A DNA stretch of 19,710 nt, taken from NCBI GenBank assembly GCA_965651815.1, contig CBFGTJ010000040.1:1-19710 (forward strand). The letters are read 5' to 3'. Shown piece after piece: positions 1 through 5,791 of this stretch (position 1 is the first letter of the stretch; every line of letters begins with the position of its first letter). The DNA is from CBFGTJ01 sp965651815 (lineage in GTDB: Bacteria > Actinomycetota > Acidimicrobiia > Acidimicrobiales > Microtrichaceae). Position numbers and translations under genes: made by a program. The notes beneath the pieces are model-generated. The model did no database searches. It was not told the origin of the DNA and saw only the letters and a list, made by a program, of their open reading frames with translations.

Positions 1-1
1 C

Positions 2-541
2 GGGGTCACGCCCGACATGTGGTGCTTCGGCAAGATCATCGGCGGTGGCCTGCCGGTCGGCGCGTTCGGCGGTTCCGCCGAGCTCATGTCGAACGTGGCG
101 CCGCTCGGGCCCGTCTACCAGGCCGGGACCCTGTCGGGTAACCCGCTCGCCACCGCCGCCGGGCTCGTCGTGCTCGACCTGCTCGACGACGAGGCGTACG
201 CGCGGCTCGCGTCGACCGCGGAGCTGCTCGCGGACGGCCTCGCCGACGCGTTCCGCTCCGCCGGGGTGCCCGCGGTGGTGCCCAGGGTCGAGACCCTCGT
301 GGGCATCTTCTTCGGCGACGAGTCCACGTTCGGCGCGCCGGCACCCGTCGACTTCGCGACCGCCGGTGCCTCCGTGCGCCTCGGCCGCTACCCGGCGTTC
401 TTCCACGGCATGCTCGAGCGCGGGGTGGCCCTCGCACCCGGGCCGTGGGAGGTGCTGTTCCCGTCGCTCGCGCACTCCGACGACGACCTGCGCTCGACGA
501 TCGAGGCGGCCCACGAGGTCGCGTCGACGCTCGCCGGCTGA
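2..541 (+). CDS. hemL: Glutamate-1-semialdehyde 2,1-aminomutase, C-terminal part (5' end outside window)
   Basis: This is a class-III PLP aminotransferase that moves the amino group of glutamate-1-semialdehyde to give 5-aminolevulinate, the cytoplasmic precursor of heme. The reading frame is open from the window edge, so the gene is truncated by the window and not broken. The visible 179 residues begin at GVTPD and include FGKIIGGGLPVGAFGG, whose lysine (codon 32-34) is the expected PLP Schiff-base residue. The segment PVYQAGTLSGNPLATAAG is the family's next conserved block. The C-terminal GVALAPGPWEVLFPSLAHSD matches the usual end of GSA aminomutases. Other class-III aminotransferases share the lysine block, but the TLSGNPLA and C-terminal blocks favour HemL. 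A heme-synthesis gene is in keeping with the cytochrome genes downstream, although pgi and an unknown gene lie between. Confidence 0.9.
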   Translation, partial: GVTPDMWCFGKIIGGGLPVGAFGGSAELMSNVAPLGPVYQAGTLSGNPLATAAGLVVLDLLDDEAYARLASTAELLADGLADAFRSAGVPAVVPRVETLVGIFFGDESTFGAPAPVDFATAGASVRLGRYPAFFHGMLERGVALAPGPWEVLFPSLAHSDDDLRSTIEAAHEVASTLAG

Positions 542-559
542 CGCGGGACCGACGGCACG

Positions 560-573
560 GCGGCCGGGGCCGC
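560..573. terminator. GC-rich hairpin between hemL and the next gene (possible terminator)
   Basis: GCGGCC, a 2-nt centre and GGCCGC form a self-complementary element 19 nt after the hemL stop. There is no T-run. It could end hemL transcription or simply be GC-rich spacer, and it sits immediately before the proposed -10 element of the next gene. Confidence 0.25.
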
Positions 574-576
574 TCG

Positions 577-582
577 TAGCCT
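577..582 (+). promoter_or_regulatory. Putative -10 element (TAGCCT) for a leaderless transcript
   Basis: TAGCCT fits the TANNNT -10 consensus of actinobacterial vegetative promoters and ends exactly 7 nt before the GTG at 590, where it would place the transcription start at or next to the start codon. No Shine-Dalgarno sequence is visible. The same hexamer at the same distance precedes pgi. No convincing -35 box is seen. Confidence 0.5.
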
Positions 583-589
583 TGGTCGC

Positions 590-1414
590 GTGGCCGTGCC
601 CGCCGAGTTCGACCGAGACGCCGCCGAGCGCATCATCCGCCGGGCCGTCGAGCTGGCGGACGAGCAGCACACGGGCCAGGACGGCCTCTCCGAGCGTGCG
701 CTCGTCGAGGCCGCCGACGAGCTCGGCGTCGACCGGGGGGTCGTGCTCCGGGCCGTGAGCGAGGAGCGCCTCGGCCTGCTGGGACGGGAGGGCGCGGCGA
801 TCGACCGCCTGGTCGGGCCCCCGCTGGTCGTGGCGAGCGCGCTGGTGCCGCGGCGGCCCGAGGAGGCGCTCGACCGGGTCGACACGTGGCTCCGCCGGAT
901 CGGCGCGTTCCGCCGGCGCCGCCACCATGGCCACCACGCCGAGTACACCCGCCGCTCCGACGTCGCCGCGAGCGTGCAGCGCGCCGTGCGCTCGCTCACC
1001 GGGGAGGGCGACCTGCGGAGGGTGCACCGCCTCCGGGTCGAGGCCTGCGCGGTCGACGACGAACGCTCCCTGGTCGCGCTGGTCGCCGACCTCTCCGCCG
1101 AGCGGCGCTGGGCACTGCTCGGCGGCGGCGGGGTCGCCGGCACCGGCTCGTTCGTCTCGTCGGTCCTCGCGGTCGGAGACGCCCTCGGCGACGCCGCGCT
1201 GTCGTGGTGGTGGCTCGGGGTGCCCGCATCCCTCGCCACGGGTGCGGGGATCATGGCGGCCCGGGCGAGCGGTCTGGACGACGTCGAGGCCGGGCTCGCC
1301 GGGGTGCTCGACCGGGTGGCGGCGGGCGCGCAACCGCCCAGCGTCCTCGAGGACGTCCGCCGGCGGCTCCTCGGAGGTGCGCGATCCGATCGGGCGCCGG
1401 CGGCGGACCGGTAG
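590..1414 (+). CDS. Unrecognised two-helix membrane protein with an N-terminal helical domain
   Basis: I do not recognise a named family for this 274-residue protein. Residues 5-60 are charged and helical (AERIIRRAVELADEQ, then LSERALVEAADELGVDRGVVLRAV) and read like a small helix-turn-helix-like or SHOCT-like adaptor found at the N terminus of various uncharacterised membrane proteins. Two hydrophobic stretches follow at about residues 175-195 and 203-220 (GGGGVAGTGSFVSSVLAV; WWWLGVPASLATGAGIMAA), with a short C-terminal amphipathic region. The GTG at 590 was chosen because a TAGCCT element lies 7 nt before it; GTG at 596 is an alternative. The stop codon (TAG, 1412-1414) is itself the first half of the next gene's proposed -10 element. 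The function is unknown; the order of an N-terminal soluble domain before a helical hairpin suggests a regulatory or envelope role, but this is only a guess. Confidence 0.7.
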   Translation: MAVPAEFDRDAAERIIRRAVELADEQHTGQDGLSERALVEAADELGVDRGVVLRAVSEERLGLLGREGAAIDRLVGPPLVVASALVPRRPEEALDRVDTWLRRIGAFRRRRHHGHHAEYTRRSDVAASVQRAVRSLTGEGDLRRVHRLRVEACAVDDERSLVALVADLSAERRWALLGGGGVAGTGSFVSSVLAVGDALGDAALSWWWLGVPASLATGAGIMAARASGLDDVEAGLAGVLDRVAAGAQPPSVLEDVRRRLLGGARSDRAPAADR

Positions 1415-1417
1415 CCT
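1412..1417 (+). promoter_or_regulatory. Putative -10 element (TAGCCT) for leaderless pgi
   Basis: TAGCCT, with 7 nt to the GTG at 1425, repeats the arrangement seen at 577-590. It overlaps the TAG stop of the upstream gene. There is no ribosome binding site in the 10-nt gap, which also favours leaderless initiation over translation from an upstream message. Confidence 0.5.
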
Positions 1418-1424
1418 CCGGTCC

Positions 1425-2975
1425 GTGATCACCGCGCGATTCGACCCAGGGGAGCTCGCAGGGGACTGGGCCGGGGCGCTCGAGCGCCTGGCCGCCGACC
1501 GGGTGGTGGAACGCCTCTTCGACGGCGACCACACCGTGATCCAGGACGATCCCACGGAGTGCGCCGACCGCCTCGGCTGGCTCACCGCCCCCGAGGACGC
1601 CGCCCGCGAGTGGCCGCGCTGGTCCCTCCTCGCGGACGAGGTCGTCGAGGGGTCCGCGGCGCAGGACGCCGGCCGGGTGCTGCACGCGCTCGTGCTCGGC
1701 ATGGGCGGCTCGAGCCTGTTCCCCGAGGTCCTGGCCCGCACCTTCGAGCACGGCGAGGGGTTCCCGCAGGTCGTCGTGCTCGACACGACCGACCCGGCGA
1801 CGGTCGCCCGGGTGACCGACCAGCTCGACCCGGAGCGCACGTTCCACGTCGCGGCGTCCAAGTCGGGCAGCACGATCGAGACCCGCTCGCACCTCGCGCA
1901 CTTCTGGAACCGCTACCCGCTCGGGCCGAGCTTCGCGGTCGTGACCGACCCGGGCTCACCGCTCGAGGCGCACGCGAAGGATCTCGGGTTCCGCGCGGTC
2001 GTGCACGGCGTGCCCGAGATCGGCGGCCGGTTCGCGGCGCTGTCCGCGTTCGGCCTCTTCCCCGCGGCCCTCATGGGGCTCGACGGGCTCGCGCTGCTCG
2101 ACACCGCGGCCGAGGCCGCCGCCGCGCTCGCCCCGGACACCCCGGTGGAGCACCACCTCGGCTGCCAGCTCGGCGCCCTCATCGCGGTCGCGTCGCAGCG
2201 GGGGAGGGACCGGCTCACCTTCCTCATCGACGAGCGGCTCGAGCCGTTCGGGGTGTGGCTCGAGCAGCTGATCGCCGAGTCGACCGGCAAGCACGGGGTC
2301 GGCATCCTCCCGATCCTCGGGGAGCCGGTCGACGCCCCTGATCCCGACAGTCGCCTCTACGTGGTCCTCGGCGACCACCCCGCCGCGGCCGCCGAGCTGC
2401 CGGGGCCGTCGGTGCGGATCCCGGTGGAGCAGCCCGAGGACGTCGGCGCGCAGGTGTACCTGTGGGAGTTCGCGACGGCGGTGGCCGGCATCGTGCTGGG
2501 CATCAACCCCTTCGACCAGCCCGACGTCGAGTCCGCGAAGCGCGCCGCCCGGGACGCCCTCGCCGGTGGCGGGGGCGCCGGTGCGGACGTGCCCGAGGTC
2601 CCGCTGGAGCAGGCCCTCGCCCAGCTGCGTGACGGCGACGCGCTGGTGCTGTGCGCCTTCGTCGACCCGGCGCTGGAGCCGGAGCTCCAGGCGGCCCGGC
2701 TGGCGCTCGGGCGCCGCGCCGGCGTGCCGACGACGCTGGGGCTCGGCCCACGGTTCCTGCACTCCACCGGCCAGCTGCACAAGGGCGGGCCCGACCGCCA
2801 CCTCGTCGTCCAGGTCGTCGCCGAGCACGACCGCGACGTGCCGGTGCCGGGCGAGGAGTTCACCTTCGGCCAGCTCGAGCGGGCACAGGCCGACGGCGAC
2901 CTCGCCGCGCTGCGGACCGCGGGCAAGCGCGCGGTGCGCGTGCCGCTCGCCGACCTCTTCGCCGCCGCGGACTGA
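1425..2975 (+). CDS. pgi: Glucose-6-phosphate isomerase, stand-alone form of the transaldolase-fusion (Tal-Pgi) type
   Basis: This cytoplasmic enzyme interconverts glucose-6-phosphate and fructose-6-phosphate. The 516-residue protein carries the two SIS folds of the family. GMGGSS (92-97) and SKSGST (145-150) are the phosphate-binding loops, GGRFAALS (200-207) follows, ESTGKHG (about 285-291) holds the likely catalytic-region glutamate, and GINPFDQPDVE (359-369) is the conserved late block. The C-terminal STGQLHKGGPD (447-457) is typical of the isomerase half of bifunctional transaldolase/isomerase proteins and not of classical Pgi. No transaldolase sequence lies upstream, so here the half stands alone. 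The frame stays open far upstream, but GTG 1425 is preferred because of the TAGCCT element 7 nt before it and because the family homology begins shortly after. It is unrelated in pathway to the respiratory genes that follow. Confidence 0.9.
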   Translation: MITARFDPGELAGDWAGALERLAADRVVERLFDGDHTVIQDDPTECADRLGWLTAPEDAAREWPRWSLLADEVVEGSAAQDAGRVLHALVLGMGGSSLFPEVLARTFEHGEGFPQVVVLDTTDPATVARVTDQLDPERTFHVAASKSGSTIETRSHLAHFWNRYPLGPSFAVVTDPGSPLEAHAKDLGFRAVVHGVPEIGGRFAALSAFGLFPAALMGLDGLALLDTAAEAAAALAPDTPVEHHLGCQLGALIAVASQRGRDRLTFLIDERLEPFGVWLEQLIAESTGKHGVGILPILGEPVDAPDPDSRLYVVLGDHPAAAAELPGPSVRIPVEQPEDVGAQVYLWEFATAVAGIVLGINPFDQPDVESAKRAARDALAGGGGAGADVPEVPLEQALAQLRDGDALVLCAFVDPALEPELQAARLALGRRAGVPTTLGLGPRFLHSTGQLHKGGPDRHLVVQVVAEHDRDVPVPGEEFTFGQLERAQADGDLAALRTAGKRAVRVPLADLFAAAD

Positions 2976-2996
2976 CCACCGCCCCCTCCTCCGCTC

Positions 2997-3046
2997 GTTC
3001 TGTTTCCCGGAAGTGAGGGTTCACCCTCACTTCCGGGCAACAGAAC
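2997..3046. terminator. 50-nt near-perfect palindrome between convergent genes (bidirectional terminator or dispersed repeat)
   Basis: The arms 2997-3020 and 3023-3046 are complementary at 23 of 24 positions, with one T/C mismatch (3005/3038) and a 2-nt centre (TC). The inner arm is CCCGGAAGTGAGGGT. It begins 21 nt after the pgi stop and ends about 50 nt before the stop of the opposite-strand gene, the position expected for a shared terminator. There is no clear U-tract on either side. The unusually long and tidy stem could equally mark a dispersed REP-like element. Confidence 0.7.
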
Positions 3047-3095
3047 CCGACGGGGCAGGGGGCGCGGTCGGGCTGCGCGCCTCGGGCGGCGCGCC

Positions 3096-3758
3096 TCAGG
3101 CGGCGGTGAGCACGATCCGGGCGCGGATCGTGCCCGGCTCCTCCTCGACCAGCTCCACCGCGCGGACCACGTCCCCGTGGCGGTCCGCCGCGCCGCGGAT
3201 CTCGAGCGTCGTGACGGGCGGGGCCGTCGTGGTCGGTTCCGCACCGTCGGTCCCGCCGGTCTCCTCCTGCGGCTCGGGCGGCTCGGCGTCCTCGGCCCCG
3301 GGGTTCAGCTTCCACAGCGGCGAGGTGTGCAGGATCTTGCGCTGGCCCGGCTCGGGCTCCGGGAGGCCCGACCCCTCGATGAAGCTCGCCTCGTCCTCCG
3401 GCGACATCGTGAAGGTCACGTCGAGCTGGCCCTCGCCGACCCTGGCGGTGAGGAACCCCTCGGCGCCGTCGGGCACCCGCAGGCCCGACCAGCCCTCCAC
3501 CGCCTCGAGCGACAGGTCGTCGAGCGGCAGCGTGCCACCTTGCGCACCCGCCTCCGCCGGATCGGTGGTGGTCGGGTCGGTCGAGGTGTCGCCGCCGAAG
3601 ATGACGAGCAGCGTGCCCGCGAGCAGGCCCGCGACGAGCAGCGCGACGACGATCACGTCGCGGGGCCGCACCCGCCGGGCCGGAGCCGCCGGCGTCGCCC
3701 GCGGCGTGACGCGTCGCGAGCCCTCGCCGGGGCGGTCCGGGGCGCCGCCCCTAGCCAC
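3096..3758 (-). CDS. Single-pass membrane protein of unknown function, probable partner of the cytochrome c gene
   Basis: I do not recognise a family for this 220-residue protein. It has a basic N-terminal tail (residues 1-33), one transmembrane segment at about 34-54 (IVVALLVAGLLAGTLLVIF), a Thr/Asp/Pro-rich stretch, then an extracytoplasmic domain of about 150 residues with a Pro/Glu/Thr-rich insert (about 165-190) and a beta-rich C terminus. No cysteine or heme motif is present. The positive residues before the helix and the absence of a cleavage motif suggest an N-in/C-out anchored protein. It starts with GTG; a partial AGGA lies 6 nt upstream, and a TAGGAC near position -10 is not a good -10 match. 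It begins 76 nt after the stop of the cytochrome c gene on the same strand, so co-transcription and a periplasmic role in the same electron transfer system are likely, but this is inference. Confidence 0.7.
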   Translation of the reverse strand: MARGGAPDRPGEGSRRVTPRATPAAPARRVRPRDVIVVALLVAGLLAGTLLVIFGGDTSTDPTTTDPAEAGAQGGTLPLDDLSLEAVEGWSGLRVPDGAEGFLTARVGEGQLDVTFTMSPEDEASFIEGSGLPEPEPGQRKILHTSPLWKLNPGAEDAEPPEPQEETGGTDGAEPTTTAPPVTTLEIRGAADRHGDVVRAVELVEEEPGTIRARIVLTAA

Positions 3759-3834
3759 GGTGGGTCCTAGACATGCCGGGCGGGCGCGCCGGTCGTGCCG
3801 AGCGCGCGCCGCGCCGTGACGGTCGGGTCGCCGG

Positions 3835-4602
3835 TCAGGCCGGCGGGTCGGCTGCCCACTCCTCGAGGACCGCGACGTACTCGGCGACCTTGTCCTCGGG
3901 CAGCAGCTCCGACAGCTGCTCCTCGAAGCCCTCCTGCCACACCTCGGCGTCGAAGGCCTCGTCGTTCAGGCCGGCGCGCTCGTACAGCACGACCGCCATG
4001 AGCTGCTCGGCGCTGAGCGAGTCCATCCACGGCGGCATGGTGCCCCTGCCACCGACCGTGCGGGGCGAGCCCTCGCCGTAGGTGTCGAGGCCGGCGCTGC
4101 GGTACCCGTTCGTGCCGAGCGACACCCAGCGGACCTGCTCGGCCGGGCTGGGGAACACCAGCGGCGTCGCGTCGTCGCCGGTCAGGGCGGGGTTGGCACC
4201 CGCGCCGCCGCCCGAGGCGCCGTGGCAGCCGGCGCAGTTGGTCGAGTAGACCTCCTCGCCGAGCGCGAGCGGACCCGGCTCGGTCGGGGTCGGCGGGTCG
4301 TTCGTCAGCGCGTAGAGCACGACCCACAGGGGCAGCGCGGCCACCACCGGCACCGCCCAGAACGGGATCTTCCTGCGGCGCTGCGCGGCCTCGACCCACG
4401 GCGGGGTGGGCTCGGGCTCGGCGGGCGGGGCCTCGACCGGTGCAGGCGCGGGGGTGGCGGGCGCGGCCTCCGCCGGTGCGGACCCGGTCGTGGCCGGGGT
4501 CGCGGACTCCGCCGGCGCGGCGGCCCCGGCGTCGCCACCGCCTCCCATGGCGGCCCGGCGGGCACGGCTGCGGGCCAGGAGATGCTCTGGTACTTCGGTC
4601 AA
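3835..4602 (-). CDS. Membrane-anchored monoheme cytochrome c (TTG start)
   Basis: This 255-residue protein is an electron carrier expected to work on the outer face of the membrane. Residues 1-18 form the motif TEVPEHLLARSRARRAA, followed by an Ala/Pro/Glu-rich linker to about residue 78. One transmembrane segment (about 81-99, FWAVPVVAALPLWVVLYAL) precedes a class-I cytochrome c domain with CAGCH at 123-127 and the likely axial Met189 in GTMPPWMD. The frame stays open far upstream, but TTG at 4602 is chosen because a perfect GGAGG (4612-4608) lies 5 nt before it and because the resulting N terminus matches the start of the subunit-IV-like gene on the other strand. It is divergent from the bc/b6f-like operon across a 248-nt region, which suggests coordinated expression. 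It is likely an electron acceptor from that complex or a link to a terminal oxidase. Confidence 0.88.
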   Translation of the reverse strand: MTEVPEHLLARSRARRAAMGGGGDAGAAAPAESATPATTGSAPAEAAPATPAPAPVEAPPAEPEPTPPWVEAAQRRRKIPFWAVPVVAALPLWVVLYALTNDPPTPTEPGPLALGEEVYSTNCAGCHGASGGGAGANPALTGDDATPLVFPSPAEQVRWVSLGTNGYRSAGLDTYGEGSPRTVGGRGTMPPWMDSLSAEQLMAVVLYERAGLNDEAFDAEVWQEGFEEQLSELLPEDKVAEYVAVLEEWAADPPA

Positions 4603-4786
4603 CGCTGCCTCCGCGGCGTCAGGTGTCGACCCGCTCGGGAACGGGCGGTCGCGGCAACAATAGGCACGGAGGGTCGCGCCCGACCAAGCCCGGCCCCGGG
4701 GCGTCGCCGGTGCCCCCGATCGCACGGCCCGGATGTGCTCCCCGTCAGCGCCCCGTGGTAGACCACACGCATCCGCACCTGTACCT

Positions 4787-4801
4787 CGCGGCAGTGCCGC
4801 G
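4787..4801 (+). promoter_or_regulatory. Small hairpin in the operon leader
   Basis: CGCGGC, loop AGT, and GCCGCG form a 6-bp all-GC stem 50 nt before the first start codon of the operon. It sits just upstream of a stronger hairpin, so the pair could form structure in the mRNA leader. It could be chance in DNA of this GC content. Confidence 0.3.
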
Positions 4802-4809
4802 GCAGCGTC

Positions 4810-4831
4810 GGGGCACGGGCCTCCGTGCCCC
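4810..4831 (+). promoter_or_regulatory. 9-bp perfect hairpin just before the ribosome binding site of the operon's first gene
   Basis: GGGGCACGG and CCGTGCCCC are perfectly complementary around a GCCT loop. The element ends 7 nt before the GGGAGG (4839-4844) that serves the GTG at 4851. It may be an operator, a leader structure that tunes translation, or the remains of a terminator. I see no conserved riboswitch pattern. Confidence 0.4.
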
Positions 4832-4850
4832 AGTCGACGGGAGGTCGTCC

Positions 4851-5315
4851 GTGGTCGCATTCATCACGACACTGATCCTGACCGCGGCGATGGTCGCGCC
4901 GGTGTTCTGGTATGCGAAGCGTCGCCCGGTCGGCACCCCGATGACGTGGGGTGAGGCGATGCTGGCGGCGACCTACGTCTTCTTCATCATCTTCTGGATC
5001 TACGGCGTGGTGCCGCACCAGTGGCTGGAGTGGGCGGACTCGGAGCTCAGCTGGCGGCCGGACGTCATCTGGCTGGGCCCCGGCGGGAGCATGACCCTGC
5101 CGTTCGTCGGCTGGACCTGGGAGACGCCCTGGTTCCCGATCATGGTGTCGGCCAGGGCGGTGCGCGACATCGTGGCGGTGGTCATCTACGTCGCCTTCCT
5201 GGGTGGCCAGATGTGGATCTGGGCCTGGTGGCAGAATCGGGGCGAGCGCGCGGCTGCGGCGAAGGCCATCGAGCCGACCTCGACCTACGGACGTCCGCTG
5301 ATGAAGCGGGCCTGA
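4851..5315 (+). CDS. Trp-rich three-helix membrane protein, first gene of the bc/b6f-like operon, family not recognised
   Basis: This 154-residue protein starts at GTG 4851 with GGGAGG 6 nt upstream. It has 14 tryptophans. Predicted membrane segments are about 4-20, 36-56 (AATYVFFIIFWIYGVVP) and 105-127 (VRDIVAVVIYVAFLGGQMW). Basic residues after helix 1 (YAKRRP) and in the C-terminal tail (ending GRPLMKRA) suggest an outside N terminus, a cytoplasmic C terminus and an extracytoplasmic Trp-rich loop at 57-104. No heme, Fe-S or quinone motif is visible. It precedes the ferredoxin by 14 nt. Its place at the head of the operon suggests a small structural or assembly subunit of the cytochrome complex; this is inference. 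The 327-residue protein at 9623 has the same predicted topology and a similar F-W-I-Y-G at the end of helix 2. Confidence 0.8.
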   Translation: MVAFITTLILTAAMVAPVFWYAKRRPVGTPMTWGEAMLAATYVFFIIFWIYGVVPHQWLEWADSELSWRPDVIWLGPGGSMTLPFVGWTWETPWFPIMVSARAVRDIVAVVIYVAFLGGQMWIWAWWQNRGERAAAAKAIEPTSTYGRPLMKRA

Positions 5316-5329
5316 TCCAAGGAGTCAGC

Positions 5330-5746
5330 GTGGCTGTCACCGATGCGAACCCCCCGATGCCGGAGTTCCGCGACGACTACATCCTCCAGGAGGTCGACGC
5401 GGACTACCTCTCGAAGGCCGTCAAGCCGAAGCAGTTCATCCACATCGACCAGTCCGAGTGCATCCAGTGCGAGGGCTGCGTCGACATCTGCCCGTGGAAG
5501 TGCATCCACATGGTCAGCCCCTCCGCGATCGCGGAGGCGGTGGGCACGGAGCTGCCGGGGATGGACCCGCGCGACAACGTCGCGTTCCTCATCGACGACG
5601 ACGTGTGCACCCGCTGCGCGCTCTGCGTCGATCGCTGCCCGACGGGTGTGATCATCATGGGCAAGGTTGGCGAGCCGGCAGCGACGGGTGACCCCCACCA
5701 GCGGACCAACGCCCACGGCTACGCCTACGGGATGCGGCTCGCCTGA
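5330..5746 (+). CDS. 2[4Fe-4S] ferredoxin-type protein of the cytochrome b operon
   Basis: This soluble protein of 138 residues should carry two [4Fe-4S] clusters. The cluster motifs are C44-x2-C47-x2-C50-x3-C54-P and C93-x2-C96-x2-C99-x3-C103-P, separated by a 38-residue insert longer than in small bacterial ferredoxins; an extra Cys58 follows the first motif. An approximately 40-residue N-terminal arm and a 30-residue C-terminal tail flank the fold. There is no signal peptide or membrane helix, so it is probably cytoplasmic. GTG 5330 is set by AAGGAG (5319-5324) 5 nt upstream. It lies 14 nt after the three-helix protein and 45 nt before cytochrome b. It is not NuoI, which is encoded separately at 19512. 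Its electron partner is unknown; position suggests that it docks at the cytoplasmic side of the cytochrome b complex. Confidence 0.92.
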   Translation: MAVTDANPPMPEFRDDYILQEVDADYLSKAVKPKQFIHIDQSECIQCEGCVDICPWKCIHMVSPSAIAEAVGTELPGMDPRDNVAFLIDDDVCTRCALCVDRCPTGVIIMGKVGEPAATGDPHQRTNAHGYAYGMRLA

Positions 5747-5791
5747 CCGCGGATTCGACGCACGAGGACGCAGGAGACTAGGGAGTAGTTC

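Larger units (their letters stand above)
4603..4850. promoter_or_regulatory. Divergent intergenic region upstream of both cytochrome gene groups
   Basis: These 248 nt must contain the promoters of the minus-strand cytochrome c pair and of the long plus-strand operon. On the minus strand a TANNNT-type hexamer TATTGT (4662-4657) has a TTGGTC upstream (4687-4682) with a long 19-nt spacer; it would give a leader of roughly 50 nt. On the plus strand I see no clear -10 box, only several inverted repeats, including GTGGT-AG-ACCAC (4755-4766), and the two hairpins listed separately. No short gene with a ribosome binding site is apparent here. Confidence 0.5.

Noticed and set aside
927..1424. Upstream extension of pgi in the same open frame
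   Set aside because: It overlaps the 590-1414 gene, the translation is Arg/Ser/Pro-rich and not Pgi-like, and it is not a transaldolase domain; GTG 1425 has a leaderless promoter pattern.
4603..4860. Upstream extension of the minus-strand cytochrome c (start at 4860)
   Set aside because: It would cross the divergent promoter region and the start of the operon on the other strand; the TTG at 4602 has GGAGG at proper spacing and matches the petD N terminus.
5330..5746. Ferredoxin gene as a second NuoI
   Set aside because: The flanking sequence does not resemble NuoI, the inter-motif insert is too long, and NuoI is encoded at 19512.
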